Source: an uncultured Lachnospiraceae bacterium | Lineage (GTDB): Bacteria > Bacillota > Clostridia > Lachnospirales > Lachnospiraceae | Direction of reading: 5' to 3' | Assembly: GCA_910578115.1 (NCBI GenBank) | Contig: CAJTPO010000059.1 | Coordinates: 1 to 26,823 of the forward strand | DNA: 26,823 nt | Shown here: one piece after another, positions 1-7,266 of the stretch | How the letters are laid out: each line of letters opens with the position of its first letter | How positions within the stretch are numbered: position 1 is the first letter of the stretch | The notes under the pieces: generated by a model | Database searches by the model: none | The model's input: the letters and a program-made list of their open reading frames with translations, nothing else | Told to the model about the DNA's origin: nothing | Made by a program: the position numbers and the translations under genes

Positions 1-48
1 CTGAATGGCCACAGGTACACTGTAACTGATGGAACTGTAAGGTATTGA
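1..48 (+). CDS. possible 3 prime end of an upstream gene
   Basis: The first frame is open from the window edge to a TGA at 46-48 and would encode only about 15 residues (ending HRYTVTDGTVRY). The composition is protein-like, but it is far too short to assign. It may equally be chance. No function is proposed. Confidence 0.2.
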   Translation: MNGHRYTVTDGTVRY

Positions 49-80
49 TGAGATTTTCATAAGTTTTCTGATTTAACGGA

Positions 81-109
81 TTGTCAAAAGGAACTGTAAT
101 TGTTATCAT
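81..109 (+). promoter_or_regulatory. candidate promoter for the fapA / HD-GYP unit
   Basis: TTGTCA at 81-86 is followed after exactly 17 nt by TATCAT at 104-109, a good sigma-A spacing with a fair -10. Transcription from about 116 would give a leader of about 220 nt carrying most of the hairpins described at 102-293. The call rests on sequence match alone. Confidence 0.4.
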
Positions 110-293
110 AGCGTTGGTGCAGCATTGCCCTGTCTAAGGATGTAGTGGTGCATTGGATTGTTATGATAGCAGGTGTCAAACTTTGGTCGGGGAGATACCT
201 GCTATTGTCATAACTTGGATATGATAACACAAGAAGGTACTGGTTCAAACACTCTGCTGTAAAATACATCAGAATATCTGAGTCAGTACCTTC
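102..293 (+). other. multi-stem structured leader, unknown
   Basis: Four nested or adjacent stems fill this gene-free stretch. P1: GTTATCATA (102-110) pairs perfectly with TATGATAAC (220-228). P2: 118-128 pairs with 142-152 with one mismatch and two wobbles. P3: GTTATGATAGCAGGT (160-174) pairs with 197-214, apart from a 3-nt bulge. P4: GAAGGTACTG (233-242) pairs perfectly with CAGTACCTTC (284-293), with an inner ACTC/GAGT. Together they look like a multi-branch junction plus an extra hairpin just before the gene at 335. The P1 left arm overlaps the candidate -10, so if that promoter is right, P1 would not form in its transcript. I do not see the conserved core of a c-di-GMP riboswitch. It could be a regulatory leader, a small RNA or remains of a mobile element. 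Confidence 0.4.
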
Positions 294-334
294 ATCTAAT
301 TTGACTGATATAAGAAGGATCTGGAGCACCTAGG

Positions 335-1789
335 GTGCTGGATAACAAGAGAGCGGGCGTTGCAGAACCGGAAAATAATGCGGACAAGTCCGGCGGACGG
401 CGCAGGCCATCTCCTCAGAATCCTTATGAGAAGAAAGAATTTTCCGTTTTCGTTGAGGAGAACGGTAATAAAGCGTATGCACATATTCCGTGGGTGCCGG
501 GTAATGTGGTCACCAAGGATGATATTTATTATGATCTTGAAAAGCGCGGAATCGTGTTTGGAATCAAGAAGGAGGCCATTGACGATCTGATCGATCGCAG
601 GCGGATGAACGAGAAAGTGCTGATCGCGGAAGGCATTCCGGCACATAAGGGAAAAGACGGCTGGTTTGAATGGTTCGTGCGCCTGGATCTTCCGCGTATT
701 CCGGCACCGCTTCCGGACGGCGGCGTTGACTATGTCAATATAGAGGCTTTTGAGATGGTGGATGAAGGAGAGCGGATTGCGCTCTATCATCAGGCTGAGG
801 AAGGTACTACCGGAACGAATGTCTACGGCGAATCGATTCATGCTGAAGGCGGGGTTGAGTTGAAGCCGCTGCGGGGTGTGGGATTTACGCTTGAGCCGGA
901 CGGTGTCACCTACAGGTCGAAGATGAACGGCAAGTTTGAATTCGTGGGCGGACGCATCAACATCTCCAACATGCTTATTGTGCGGGAAGATGTGACTGCG
1001 GTCACCGGTAAGCTGGAGGTGGACGGTTCCGTATATGTGATCGGAAGCATCTATTCAGGCGGCTATATCAAGGCCACAGGAGATATCATCATCGAGCACA
1101 ACGTGGAGACGGGACGGCTGATCGCCGGCGGCAATGTGATGATCAAGAAGGGCAGCTGCTCCAAGAACGACTGCTTTATAGATGCAGGCGGTGAAGTGTC
1201 AGGAAGTTTCTTCGAGGCTGCCAACATCAATGCCGGGGGCAATGTGAAAGCCAACTATATTATGAACAGCACGATCAACACGATGGGCAGAGTGATCGTT
1301 TCGGGCAGCAAGGGAGTTTTGCTGGGAGGCACCATCAGCGCGGTAAAAGGCGTGGATACTTTCAATCTCGGAAACAGGCTGCATATCAAGACGATTCTGG
1401 ATATCGGACGGAACGGCGTTTATGCGAAGGAGCAGGAAGAATACGAGGAGAAGCGGGAACAGCTTCTGAACGATCTGCAGTCTCTGGAACAGGAACGCAG
1501 CAAGATGGTCGTGATGTCCGCTGCGGGCGTAGATGTGTCGGAAGAAATGCGGCGCAGGATCTATGGAGCGATCGACGTTAAGATGCAGGAACTGGCGGAG
1601 ATGGACGGCGAGGCTTCCAAGCTGGTCAACCAGACGGAGCAGACCACGAAAGAGCCTGTCTGTGTCAGGGGAAGGGCTCATGAAGGCAGTCTGATCACTA
1701 TTAACGGTATTAAGTATACATTGAAGGGAGAAGTGCGCAGAGTCGTTTTCAAACTTCGGAACAAGCAGGTAGTAATGGTAGCCTTATAA
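335..1789 (+). CDS. FapA / DUF342 family protein
   Basis: The 484-residue product matches the DUF342 family, of which flagellar assembly protein A (FapA) is the named member. An N-terminal alpha/beta part (about 30-190) is followed by a glycine-rich repetitive region (about 200-340) with recurring VxGxVxxGxxIxAxGDI-like turns. That pattern is typical of the right-handed beta-helix seen in this family. A coiled-coil segment follows (about 365-430), then a short C-terminal beta domain. There is no signal peptide or membrane segment, so it should be cytoplasmic. The start is GTG at 335, with AAGGAT and GGAG as weak Shine-Dalgarno matches. The next gene, a receiver-HD-GYP protein, lies 52 nt downstream and is probably co-transcribed. 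No flagellar genes are in view, so a flagellar role is not shown; the pairing suggests c-di-GMP-linked surface physiology (inference). Confidence 0.85.
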   Translation: MLDNKRAGVAEPENNADKSGGRRRPSPQNPYEKKEFSVFVEENGNKAYAHIPWVPGNVVTKDDIYYDLEKRGIVFGIKKEAIDDLIDRRRMNEKVLIAEGIPAHKGKDGWFEWFVRLDLPRIPAPLPDGGVDYVNIEAFEMVDEGERIALYHQAEEGTTGTNVYGESIHAEGGVELKPLRGVGFTLEPDGVTYRSKMNGKFEFVGGRINISNMLIVREDVTAVTGKLEVDGSVYVIGSIYSGGYIKATGDIIIEHNVETGRLIAGGNVMIKKGSCSKNDCFIDAGGEVSGSFFEAANINAGGNVKANYIMNSTINTMGRVIVSGSKGVLLGGTISAVKGVDTFNLGNRLHIKTILDIGRNGVYAKEQEEYEEKREQLLNDLQSLEQERSKMVVMSAAGVDVSEEMRRRIYGAIDVKMQELAEMDGEASKLVNQTEQTTKEPVCVRGRAHEGSLITINGIKYTLKGEVRRVVFKLRNKQVVMVAL

Positions 1790-1841
1790 TGTTGCTGTGT
1801 AAACAATTTGTTTAACAAAATGTAGAAAGTATGGTAAAAAC

Positions 1842-2942
1842 ATGAAACGGGATACAATAATAATTTTTGAAGACAATGCCATCGATCGTTCTATCCTGGT
1901 CGAGTTATTCCAGTCTGAGTATAAGATTCTGGAGGCAGAGAACGGCAAAGTAGGCATAGAACTTCTGAAAAACAATCTGGCTTCTGTGGCGATCGTCCTG
2001 CTTGACAATGTCATGCCTGTGATGGACGGCTTTGCAGTGTTGGAATATTTAAAAGAAAGGAATATCGTAAATAAGATACCTTTTATCATGATCACCGGAG
2101 ACAGCTCGCCGCAGCTGGAGAAAAGGGGTTACGAGTACGGGATCGTGAGTTATGTGAAGAAGCCGTATCAGCCGGAGGTCGTAAGGCAGGTAGTACAGAA
2201 TGCGATCGGCTGGTTCCAATACAAAATGCAGCTGGAGCTGATGGTCAAGAAACAGAATATCAATATCCAGAAGCAGAACAGTGTTCTGCGGCAGCAGACC
2301 AAGAAGCTGAACCACGTGAATGAGATCCTGATCGATTCCCTGAGCAACATTGTGGAATTCAGGAATATGGAGTCCAGGCAGCATATCAAGAGGATCAGGG
2401 AGTATGCTCTGTGCCTTGGAAAGAGCATTATGAAACTGTATCCGGAATATGAGCTGACGCCAGAGAAACTGGTGCAGATCGGATGGGCTTCTTCCATGCA
2501 TGATATCGGGAAGATCGCGATTCCGGACAGTATCATTTTAAAGCCGGCCAAGCTGACGCAGGATGAGTTTGAACTGATTAAATCCCATACCACCAAGGGA
2601 GCGGAGATCATCCAGCAGAGGGTACGCTTAAACGACAGGGCAATCTTCGAGTATGCTTATGACATTGCCAGACACCATCATGAGAAATATGACGGCAATG
2701 GTTATCCTGATGGGCTTAAAGGGGACGAGATCAGCATAGCGGCACAGATTGTGTCTCTTGTGGATGTGTACGATGCCCTTACGTCAAAGCGTGTTTATAA
2801 GAGGGCCTATGAGCCGGATAAGGCATTCCAGATGATCCTGAACGGGCACAGCGGCGTGTTCTCGCCCAAGCTGTTGAAGGCATTTACGGAAGTGAAGCCC
2901 AGGTTTGAGAGCCTGATGGAAATGTACCAGGATGAGATATAA
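1842..2942 (+). CDS. response regulator with HD-GYP c-di-GMP phosphodiesterase domain
   Basis: The 366-residue cytoplasmic protein has two domains. Residues 4-125 are a receiver: acidic pocket E10/D11, phospho-acceptor D55 in LLDNVMPVMDG, the conserved Thr in MITGD and Lys in YVKKPY. A coiled-coil linker (about 130-165) leads to an HD-GYP domain (about 165-350) with the metal-binding H220-D221 in MHDIGK, a later HHHEKYDGNGYP block with G287-Y288-P289, and D in VDVYDALTS. All motifs needed for hydrolysis of cyclic-di-GMP to pGpG/GMP are present, so an active enzyme controlled by phosphorylation is predicted. The cognate kinase is not in the window. The Shine-Dalgarno is weak (AGAAAG region). 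It follows fapA and ends 17 nt before a strong terminator. Confidence 0.92.
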   Translation: MKRDTIIIFEDNAIDRSILVELFQSEYKILEAENGKVGIELLKNNLASVAIVLLDNVMPVMDGFAVLEYLKERNIVNKIPFIMITGDSSPQLEKRGYEYGIVSYVKKPYQPEVVRQVVQNAIGWFQYKMQLELMVKKQNINIQKQNSVLRQQTKKLNHVNEILIDSLSNIVEFRNMESRQHIKRIREYALCLGKSIMKLYPEYELTPEKLVQIGWASSMHDIGKIAIPDSIILKPAKLTQDEFELIKSHTTKGAEIIQQRVRLNDRAIFEYAYDIARHHHEKYDGNGYPDGLKGDEISIAAQIVSLVDVYDALTSKRVYKRAYEPDKAFQMILNGHSGVFSPKLLKAFTEVKPRFESLMEMYQDEI

Positions 2943-2959
2943 GAACAGCAGACAGGCAG

Positions 2960-3005
2960 CAGGACGGATTGTGACAGTGGGTTTGGTCATGATTCGTCCT
3001 GTTTT
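2960..3005 (+). terminator. intrinsic terminator after the HD-GYP gene
   Basis: CAGGACG (2960-2966) pairs with CGTCCTG (2995-3001). The stem continues inward through nine more pairs (2967-2975 with 2986-2994, three G-U wobbles) to a 10-nt loop, giving 16 continuous base pairs. TTTT follows at 3002-3005. It ends the fapA/HD-GYP unit. Confidence 0.85.
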
Positions 3006-3057
3006 CAGGTAATGTGTTAATGTACACGGGGAATCTTTATTTCATAAAGGTGCAGAG

Positions 3058-3183
3058 ATTCAAAAAAATAATAAGATTCAGGAAAGAGCAGAGAATCAGG
3101 GAAGTGTGGAGATTGAGGAAAATACAGAGAGTCAGGGAAGTGTAGAGATTGAGGAAAATACTAAGATTCAGGAAAGTGCAGGG
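3058..3183 (+). repeat. degenerate 18-bp tandem repeat, seven units
   Basis: Seven contiguous 18-nt units begin at 3058, 3076, 3094, 3112, 3130, 3148 and 3166, with consensus near ATTCAGGAAAGTGCAGAG. Units 3-4 and 5-6 repeat as a 36-nt higher-order pair. One frame is open through the array and reads as six-residue repeats (IQERAE, NQGSVE, IEENTE, SQGSVE, IEENTK, IQESAG). That frame stops at 3289-3291 and is offset from the beta-lactamase frame that follows, so translation is doubtful. It lies directly upstream of a pseudogene, in a stretch with no other gene. Confidence 0.7.
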
Positions 3184-3190
3184 ATATTGG

Positions 3191-4024
3191 ATGAGCAGGA
3201 GAAGTGGTTTGTTAAAGAAGGCCTGTCCTGCATCGCTGATTATGGCTGTACTGCTTATGGCATGTGGCTGTGCAGGCGGCGGGAGTGGTGATAAGACAGG
3301 AGAGCGCATAGTTGCAGAAAGCGGAAAAGAGACGGGAGCGACAGCACCAATAACACAGCAAATGACAGACCAACAACCTTCAACAGATACCCGTAAAGTT
3401 GCAGAGAAGGAGCCGGCACCTCAGATCACAGAAACAGACTGGTCAGAATATTTTGAGGGCTTAAACGGTGCGGCAGTCGTGTATGACGCTTCCGCCATGC
3501 AGTATAGGATATACAACAGGGAAGCAGCCCAGACAAGACGGTCGCCCTGCTCTACGTTTAAGATTATTTCCTCTCTGACTGCGCTGGAAAAGGGGATCAT
3601 TGAATCGGAGAATTCGACTCACGGGTGGAGCGGGGAGGTGTTCTGGAATGAGGATTGGAACCATGATATTGACTTTGAGGATGCATTTCGGGCTTCCTGT
3701 GTGTGGTATTTTCGTGAGGTCATAGACGAGATCGGACAGGAGAGGATGCAGGAAGAACTGGACAGGTTAAAATATGGCAACTGCGACATTACCGACTGGG
3801 AAGGGCGTCTGAATACGAATAACAATAACCCTGCCCTGCGCATCTATGGGAAAACAGGCATGGGTAAAGCGCAGGGGATCGTGGTGGACGCCTAGTATAC
3901 CGGATTTGCAGAGAAGGACGGCAGAAATCTTTATTTCTGTGTATATCTGGGAAGGACAGACGGGGAGAACGTATCCAGCGCGAGGGCAAGAGATATCGCG
4001 GTACGGATTTTATCAGACTGTTGA
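3191..4024 (+). pseudogene. class D (OXA-like, Clostridial) beta-lactamase, inactivated
   Basis: The frame carries the class D serine beta-lactamase hallmarks: a lipoprotein signal with lipobox LMAC (Cys25), a low-complexity Ser/Thr/Glu linker (about 28-80), active site S121-T-F-K, SCV in ASCVWYF, YGN and KTG in IYGKTGMG. Two lesions are visible. Between the YGN-downstream NNNNPAL and RIYGKTG the sequence jumps directly, whereas this family normally has roughly 45 residues there, so an in-frame deletion is inferred. A TAG at 3893-3895 then replaces what should be the conserved Trp after VVDA. The same frame continues (YTGFAEKDGRNLYFCVYLG...) to TGA at 4022-4024, so TGG to TAG is likely. The ancestral enzyme would be exported and hydrolyse beta-lactams; this copy should be inactive. 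ATG 3191 is preferred over 3149 because it sits just before the signal peptide. Confidence 0.85.
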
Positions 4025-4033
4025 TATGCCGGA

Positions 4034-4074
4034 GCCTGCCGGGCCTGCTGAGTGTACAGCAGCGCCCGGCAGGC
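4034..4074. terminator. long GC-rich hairpin between convergent genes
   Basis: GCCTGCCGGGC (4034-4044) is a perfect 11-bp match to GCCCGGCAGGC (4064-4074). Inside it CTGCTG (4045-4050) pairs with CAGCAG (4057-4062), with one bulged C at 4063, giving 17 bp and a 6-nt loop. No T-run follows on either strand, so it is not a canonical intrinsic terminator. Its position between the relic and the convergent gene suggests a transcription barrier or a 3 prime end stabiliser. Confidence 0.45.
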
Positions 4075-4106
4075 CGTTGGCAGACAGAAGGACGAAGCGT
4101 AAGGTC

Positions 4107-4736
4107 TTACGCGGGAGGCAGTTCAAGGATCTGTGCGTGCGCAAAATATTCCGGCAGGTGGAAATCGGGTTCCGGAGCCGTAATGGGAGCAAAGCTGGCG
4201 AAATGAGTCAGTCCTTTGCTCTCTTTTATTTTGTAGAAATTGCACGTGAAGCGGCTTCCGGTTTCCGGGGCGAAGTCCGGGTAAAGAGCCTGTACCAGAG
4301 TCAGCGGCAGGGTGAGGCGGATGCTCCACCGGTCTGCCAGTACTTTGGCCTGGCAGAGAAGTCCGGCCCGCAGTTCTTCCGCAAAGGGGCTGCGGTTCCC
4401 GCGGCTTCTCCCGTGGCAGGCCAGCATGGCGCCGTTGGCGTTCATCTCGAAATTCAGGTAGAGCGGCTCAGCCTCCTGTGGTGCGAAGCAGAAGAAGGCC
4501 TCCATGGCGGAATCCAGATAGACCGGATCGTTATCCTGCGTGCAGGTACGGCAGGGGTCCGTCTCCTGGCATTCCATTTCCAGCAGAAAACCGGTTCCCG
4601 GCAGAAAGCCCAGCCGCCCGGTAGTCAGGGGACGATAGCTGCCGCCCCAGTTAAACTGATCCACGTGAAAGACAGGACAGCGGGCAAGTTCTTCTTCGGT
4701 GCTGAGTGTGTATGTATCATAGGTTGTAATGGTCAT
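4107..4736 (-). CDS. CBM9-like carbohydrate-binding domain protein
   Basis: The 209-residue protein is a single domain resembling the carbohydrate-binding family 9-like group of Clostridia. Recognisable features are WGGSYRPLT near the start, an aromatic and acidic core with DNDPVYLDSAMEAFF, the YLNFEMNANGAML strand, a central W in DRWSIRLTLPL, and the C-terminal CNFYKIKES and PDFHLPEYFA motifs. There is no signal peptide or catalytic domain, so it should be cytoplasmic. Family members are often stand-alone and of unknown role; binding of a sugar is inference. AGGAGG lies just upstream of ATG 4736, and a good promoter sits at 4797-4825. It is monocistronic and converges on the beta-lactamase relic. 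Confidence 0.75.
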   Translation of the reverse strand: MTITTYDTYTLSTEEELARCPVFHVDQFNWGGSYRPLTTGRLGFLPGTGFLLEMECQETDPCRTCTQDNDPVYLDSAMEAFFCFAPQEAEPLYLNFEMNANGAMLACHGRSRGNRSPFAEELRAGLLCQAKVLADRWSIRLTLPLTLVQALYPDFAPETGSRFTCNFYKIKESKGLTHFASFAPITAPEPDFHLPEYFAHAQILELPPA

Positions 4737-4796
4737 GAAAAATCCTCCTGAAATATTGTTGGCGGACAGCAGATACTGCCCTTTACGGTTGCTGTG

Positions 4797-4825
4797 ATTG
4801 TAGCAAAATGACTAAAAAAATACAA
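4797..4825 (-). promoter_or_regulatory. promoter of the CBM9-like gene
   Basis: On the minus strand TTGTAT (4825-4820) is separated by exactly 17 nt from TACAAT (4802-4797). This gives a start near 4790 and a leader of about 54 nt with an AGGAGG ribosome binding site. Confidence 0.65.
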
Positions 4826-4877
4826 GAACGAACAGGAAAACCGTCTTTTTTGATAAAAAAAAGTGCCTATCGTGCTA

Positions 4878-4906
4878 TTGCCGGGCATCGAAAAGCTGTA
4901 TATACT
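4878..4906 (+). promoter_or_regulatory. promoter of the nucleotidyltransferase gene
   Basis: TTGCCG (4878-4883), 17 nt, then TATACT (4901-4906). The predicted start at about 4913 falls inside the 13-bp inverted repeat at 4906-4942. The leader to the start codon is about 120 nt and otherwise shows no gene. Confidence 0.55.
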
Positions 4907-4942
4907 TATAGTAAACGAAATTTCCAATGTCGTTTACTATAA
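4906..4942. repeat. 13-bp perfect inverted repeat at a transcription start
   Basis: TTATAGTAAACGA (4906-4918) and TCGTTTACTATAA (4930-4942) are perfect reverse complements around an 11-nt spacer (AATTTCCAATG). No T-run follows, so it is not an intrinsic terminator. Its position, touching the -10 of the preceding promoter and spanning the predicted start, fits an operator or a 5 prime stabilising hairpin. A transposon-end remnant is an alternative. Confidence 0.6.
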
Positions 4943-5034
4943 AGCAGAGCAATGAAACTGTTAATGCAGGCAGGGTGCAGGAAGCGTAAAACCTGAACAA
5001 ACATGAAGATCATGAAGAGGAGGAGCAAGTGGGT

Positions 5035-5955
5035 ATGAAGAAACCGGTACTTATTATCATGGCGGCAGGAATGGGGAGTCGTTACGGTGGATTGAAACAG
5101 ATCGATCCGGTAGATCAGGACGGACATATCATTATGGATTTTTCCATCTATGATGCGGTGAAGGCTGGATTTGAGAAAGTCATTTTTATCATCAAGAAAG
5201 AGAACGAGCAGGATTTCAGAGAGACCATCGGCGACAGGATGGCACAGCGGATCGAGGTGGAATACGTATTCCAGGATATCGGTGCTCTGCCGGACGGCTT
5301 TACGGTGCCGGAGGGAAGGGTGAAGCCATGGGGAACGGCCCATGCGGTTCTGTCCTGTCTGTCTGTTGTAGACGGACCCTTTGCCGTTATCAATGCGGAT
5401 GATTATTATGGACAGCAGGCTTTCCAGATGATCTATGATTATCTGGCATCCCATGAGGATACGGACAGGTATCAGTATACCATGGTAGGCTATCTGCTGG
5501 AGAATACGCTGACGGAGAACGGTCATGTGGCGCGCGGCGTCTGCGAGACCAATGCCGACGGGAAGCTGACGGAGATCACGGAGCGGGTGCGCATCGAGAA
5601 GCGCGCGGACGGTCCGGCTTATACGGAGGACGACGGAGCAACCTGGACGCCGCTTGCCGGTGACACGGTAGTGTCCATGAATATGTGGGGCTTTACGAAC
5701 AGCATGCTGCCCGAGATCCGGGATCGCTTCGCGGCTTTCCTGTCGGAAAACCTGTCGAAGAATCCGCAAAAGTGCGAGTATTTCCTGCCTTTTGTGGTAG
5801 ATGAGCTGATTCGGGAGGACAAGGCGGAGGTAACTGTCTTAAAGTCTAAAGACCGCTGGTACGGCGTCACCTACAGGGAGGATAAGCCGGTGGTGGTAGC
5901 AGCCATCCAGTCGCTGAAAGATCAGGGCCTGTATCCGCAGAAGCTGTGGGAGTAG
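5035..5955 (+). CDS. sugar-1-phosphate nucleotidyltransferase family protein
   Basis: The 306-residue cytoplasmic protein is a nucleotidyltransferase of the NTP_transferase (GT-A-like) fold. It has the nucleotide-binding signature AAGMGSRYGGLKQ at residues 10-22 and the metal-binding NADDYYG at about 120-126. Other motifs are KPWGTAHAVL (about 98-107), NMWGF and KSKDRWYGVTYREDKP near the C terminus. Such enzymes join a sugar 1-phosphate to an NTP to make an NDP-sugar and pyrophosphate. The exact sugar and base cannot be read from sequence. An N-acetylhexosamine 1-kinase lies in the neighbouring operon, so a HexNAc-1-P substrate is an attractive inference. ATG 5035 is chosen because AGGAG (5021-5025) is 9 nt upstream; a GTG at 5029 in the same frame is the alternative. 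Only six bases separate its stop from the convergent AraC gene. Confidence 0.82.
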   Translation: MKKPVLIIMAAGMGSRYGGLKQIDPVDQDGHIIMDFSIYDAVKAGFEKVIFIIKKENEQDFRETIGDRMAQRIEVEYVFQDIGALPDGFTVPEGRVKPWGTAHAVLSCLSVVDGPFAVINADDYYGQQAFQMIYDYLASHEDTDRYQYTMVGYLLENTLTENGHVARGVCETNADGKLTEITERVRIEKRADGPAYTEDDGATWTPLAGDTVVSMNMWGFTNSMLPEIRDRFAAFLSENLSKNPQKCEYFLPFVVDELIREDKAEVTVLKSKDRWYGVTYREDKPVVVAAIQSLKDQGLYPQKLWE

Positions 5956-5961
5956 CAGCTG

Positions 5962-6867
5962 TCATACCGGATGGTCGGACAGCGCCTTGATGGAGGAGGC
6001 ATATTCGGAGGGGGTCATGCCGGTGATCCGCTTGAACTGCCGGGAGAAGTAGTGGATGGAGGAGAAGCCGAGCGTGTCTGCGATCTGGGTGAAATTATAA
6101 TGGTTTTCACGGATCATCTGCTTGGCCAGATCCACCTTCATCCTGGAGAAATATTCAATAGCGCCGTAGCCGCTTCTGCTCCGGAACAGCTTCTGGAGCT
6201 GGGAGCGGCCTACGGAATTACTCCGGCACAGCTGTTCGATGGTCAGGGACTCATAGACATGGGCCTCCATATATTCCAGTACCTGAGAGAAAAGTTCGCC
6301 GTCTGCCTTCTGTTTGATGGATTTGACGATGGGCGGATGGGCGGGCGGTGATGTCCGCACCATGTAGCGGCGGATCAGCTGGATCAGCAGCTGTTCCAGA
6401 TAGAGACGGATCAGCTGTTCTCCGGCGAAACGGGGGCTTTCGGTCAGGAGCAGTTCTTCCTGATAGGGATCGTCCATCCGTCCGTCGAAGACATACTTCG
6501 CTTCCTGGATGATCTGCGCCAGCAGCAGCCGTTCCGGTTCGCTAATCTGCAGCACCTTTTCCTCGAAAAAGGACATCACGGGGGAGTCGCAGGAGAAGGA
6601 CATGACCACCAGATTCGGTGCGATCAGTCCGTTGGAATTCACGTCATGAAATTCGTTGGGCCTGTGGAAGATGATATCACCCTTCTTCAGAGCATGGAAT
6701 TTCTCACCGGCAAGCACATTCACTTCACCCTTGTCAACGCACAGAAATTCCCAGAAATCATGGGATTCTCCCGGAAAAGAGAAATCACACATGTATTCAA
6801 AATAATGAATGGAATAGATCTCGTGAATGGACAGAACGTCCTGCAGATAGACACTTTTGTAACTCAT
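5962..6867 (-). CDS. AraC family transcriptional regulator (cupin sensor)
   Basis: The 301-residue protein has an N-terminal cupin-type sensor (about 15-120; SHDFWEFLCVDKGEVNV, then KKGDIIFHRPNEFHDV), a linker and a C-terminal pair of AraC helix-turn-helix motifs (about 195-293). The second has the usual TQIADTLGFSSIHYFSRQFKRITGMTPSEY. It is divergent from the sugar-transport operon starting at 7267 and is its probable activator. ATG at 6867 has the strong Shine-Dalgarno GGGGAGGGGAAG. GTGCAAA boxes lie in its own promoter and upstream of the target operon, suggesting autoregulation. The ligand is unknown. Confidence 0.9.
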   Translation of the reverse strand: MSYKSVYLQDVLSIHEIYSIHYFEYMCDFSFPGESHDFWEFLCVDKGEVNVLAGEKFHALKKGDIIFHRPNEFHDVNSNGLIAPNLVVMSFSCDSPVMSFFEEKVLQISEPERLLLAQIIQEAKYVFDGRMDDPYQEELLLTESPRFAGEQLIRLYLEQLLIQLIRRYMVRTSPPAHPPIVKSIKQKADGELFSQVLEYMEAHVYESLTIEQLCRSNSVGRSQLQKLFRSRSGYGAIEYFSRMKVDLAKQMIRENHYNFTQIADTLGFSSIHYFSRQFKRITGMTPSEYASSIKALSDHPV

Positions 6868-6899
6868 ACTTCCCCTCCCCTTCGCAAAACAGACCGATT

Positions 6900-7187
6900 G
6901 TGCAAATTTATCGTCCTATTTGAAAACATTATAATACAAAAGTGCAAAAAAGGCAAAGAAGAAATAGGCGTATTCGGAGGCGGATTTGGTCAAAACATTA
7001 AAATAGGGAAAGAGAGCGCAGGAAAATTGTTCATAATTCCGAGCCGTATTTTTTGAAAAATGTGTAAAAATAACCTGTCCGGCAGAGAAAACGGAGAAAA
7101 ATTGTATAAAATATACAAAAACAGGGCTTATAGTGCAAAAAGGTGGTTAGATAAGACAAAGACTTTCGGGGAAATGGTCATTATAAT
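6900..7187 (+). promoter_or_regulatory. divergent regulatory region of the first sugar operon
   Basis: This gene-free stretch of about 400 nt between divergent genes carries three same-orientation copies of GTGCAAA (6900-6906, 6942-6948, 7133-7139). The last two lie in the longer repeat AGTGCAAAAA(A)GG. A palindrome TTGTATA-AAA-TATACAA sits at 7102-7118. A TATAAT at 7182-7187 has no good -35 (AAGACT at the expected place), as expected for an activator-dependent promoter. The 7133 box would lie at about -60. These are candidate AraC-protein sites; no binding is demonstrated. Confidence 0.45.
6928..6956 (-). promoter_or_regulatory. promoter of the AraC regulator gene
   Basis: On the minus strand TTGCCT (6956-6951), 17 nt, then TATAAT (6933-6928): a near-consensus sigma-A promoter with a start near 6921. 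A GTGCAAA box (6942-6948) lies inside the spacer and another (6900-6906) just downstream, positions suited to autorepression. Confidence 0.7.
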
Positions 7188-7266
7188 GAAAACTACAAAC
7201 AGCGCAGGTCTGCGGGACAAGAATTCCCACATCCCTGTAAATTTTGAACAAACAGGAGGTAAAAGT

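Noticed and set aside
3846..4751. 301-codon plus-strand frame across the relic and the CBM9-like gene
   Set aside because: It is antisense to a convincing minus-strand gene that has its own AGGAGG and promoter, and its product matches nothing recognisable.
7060..7266. Upstream in-frame extension of the first binding protein
   Set aside because: It would place 69 residues before a clear lipoprotein signal peptide, while AGGAGG lies directly before ATG 7267.
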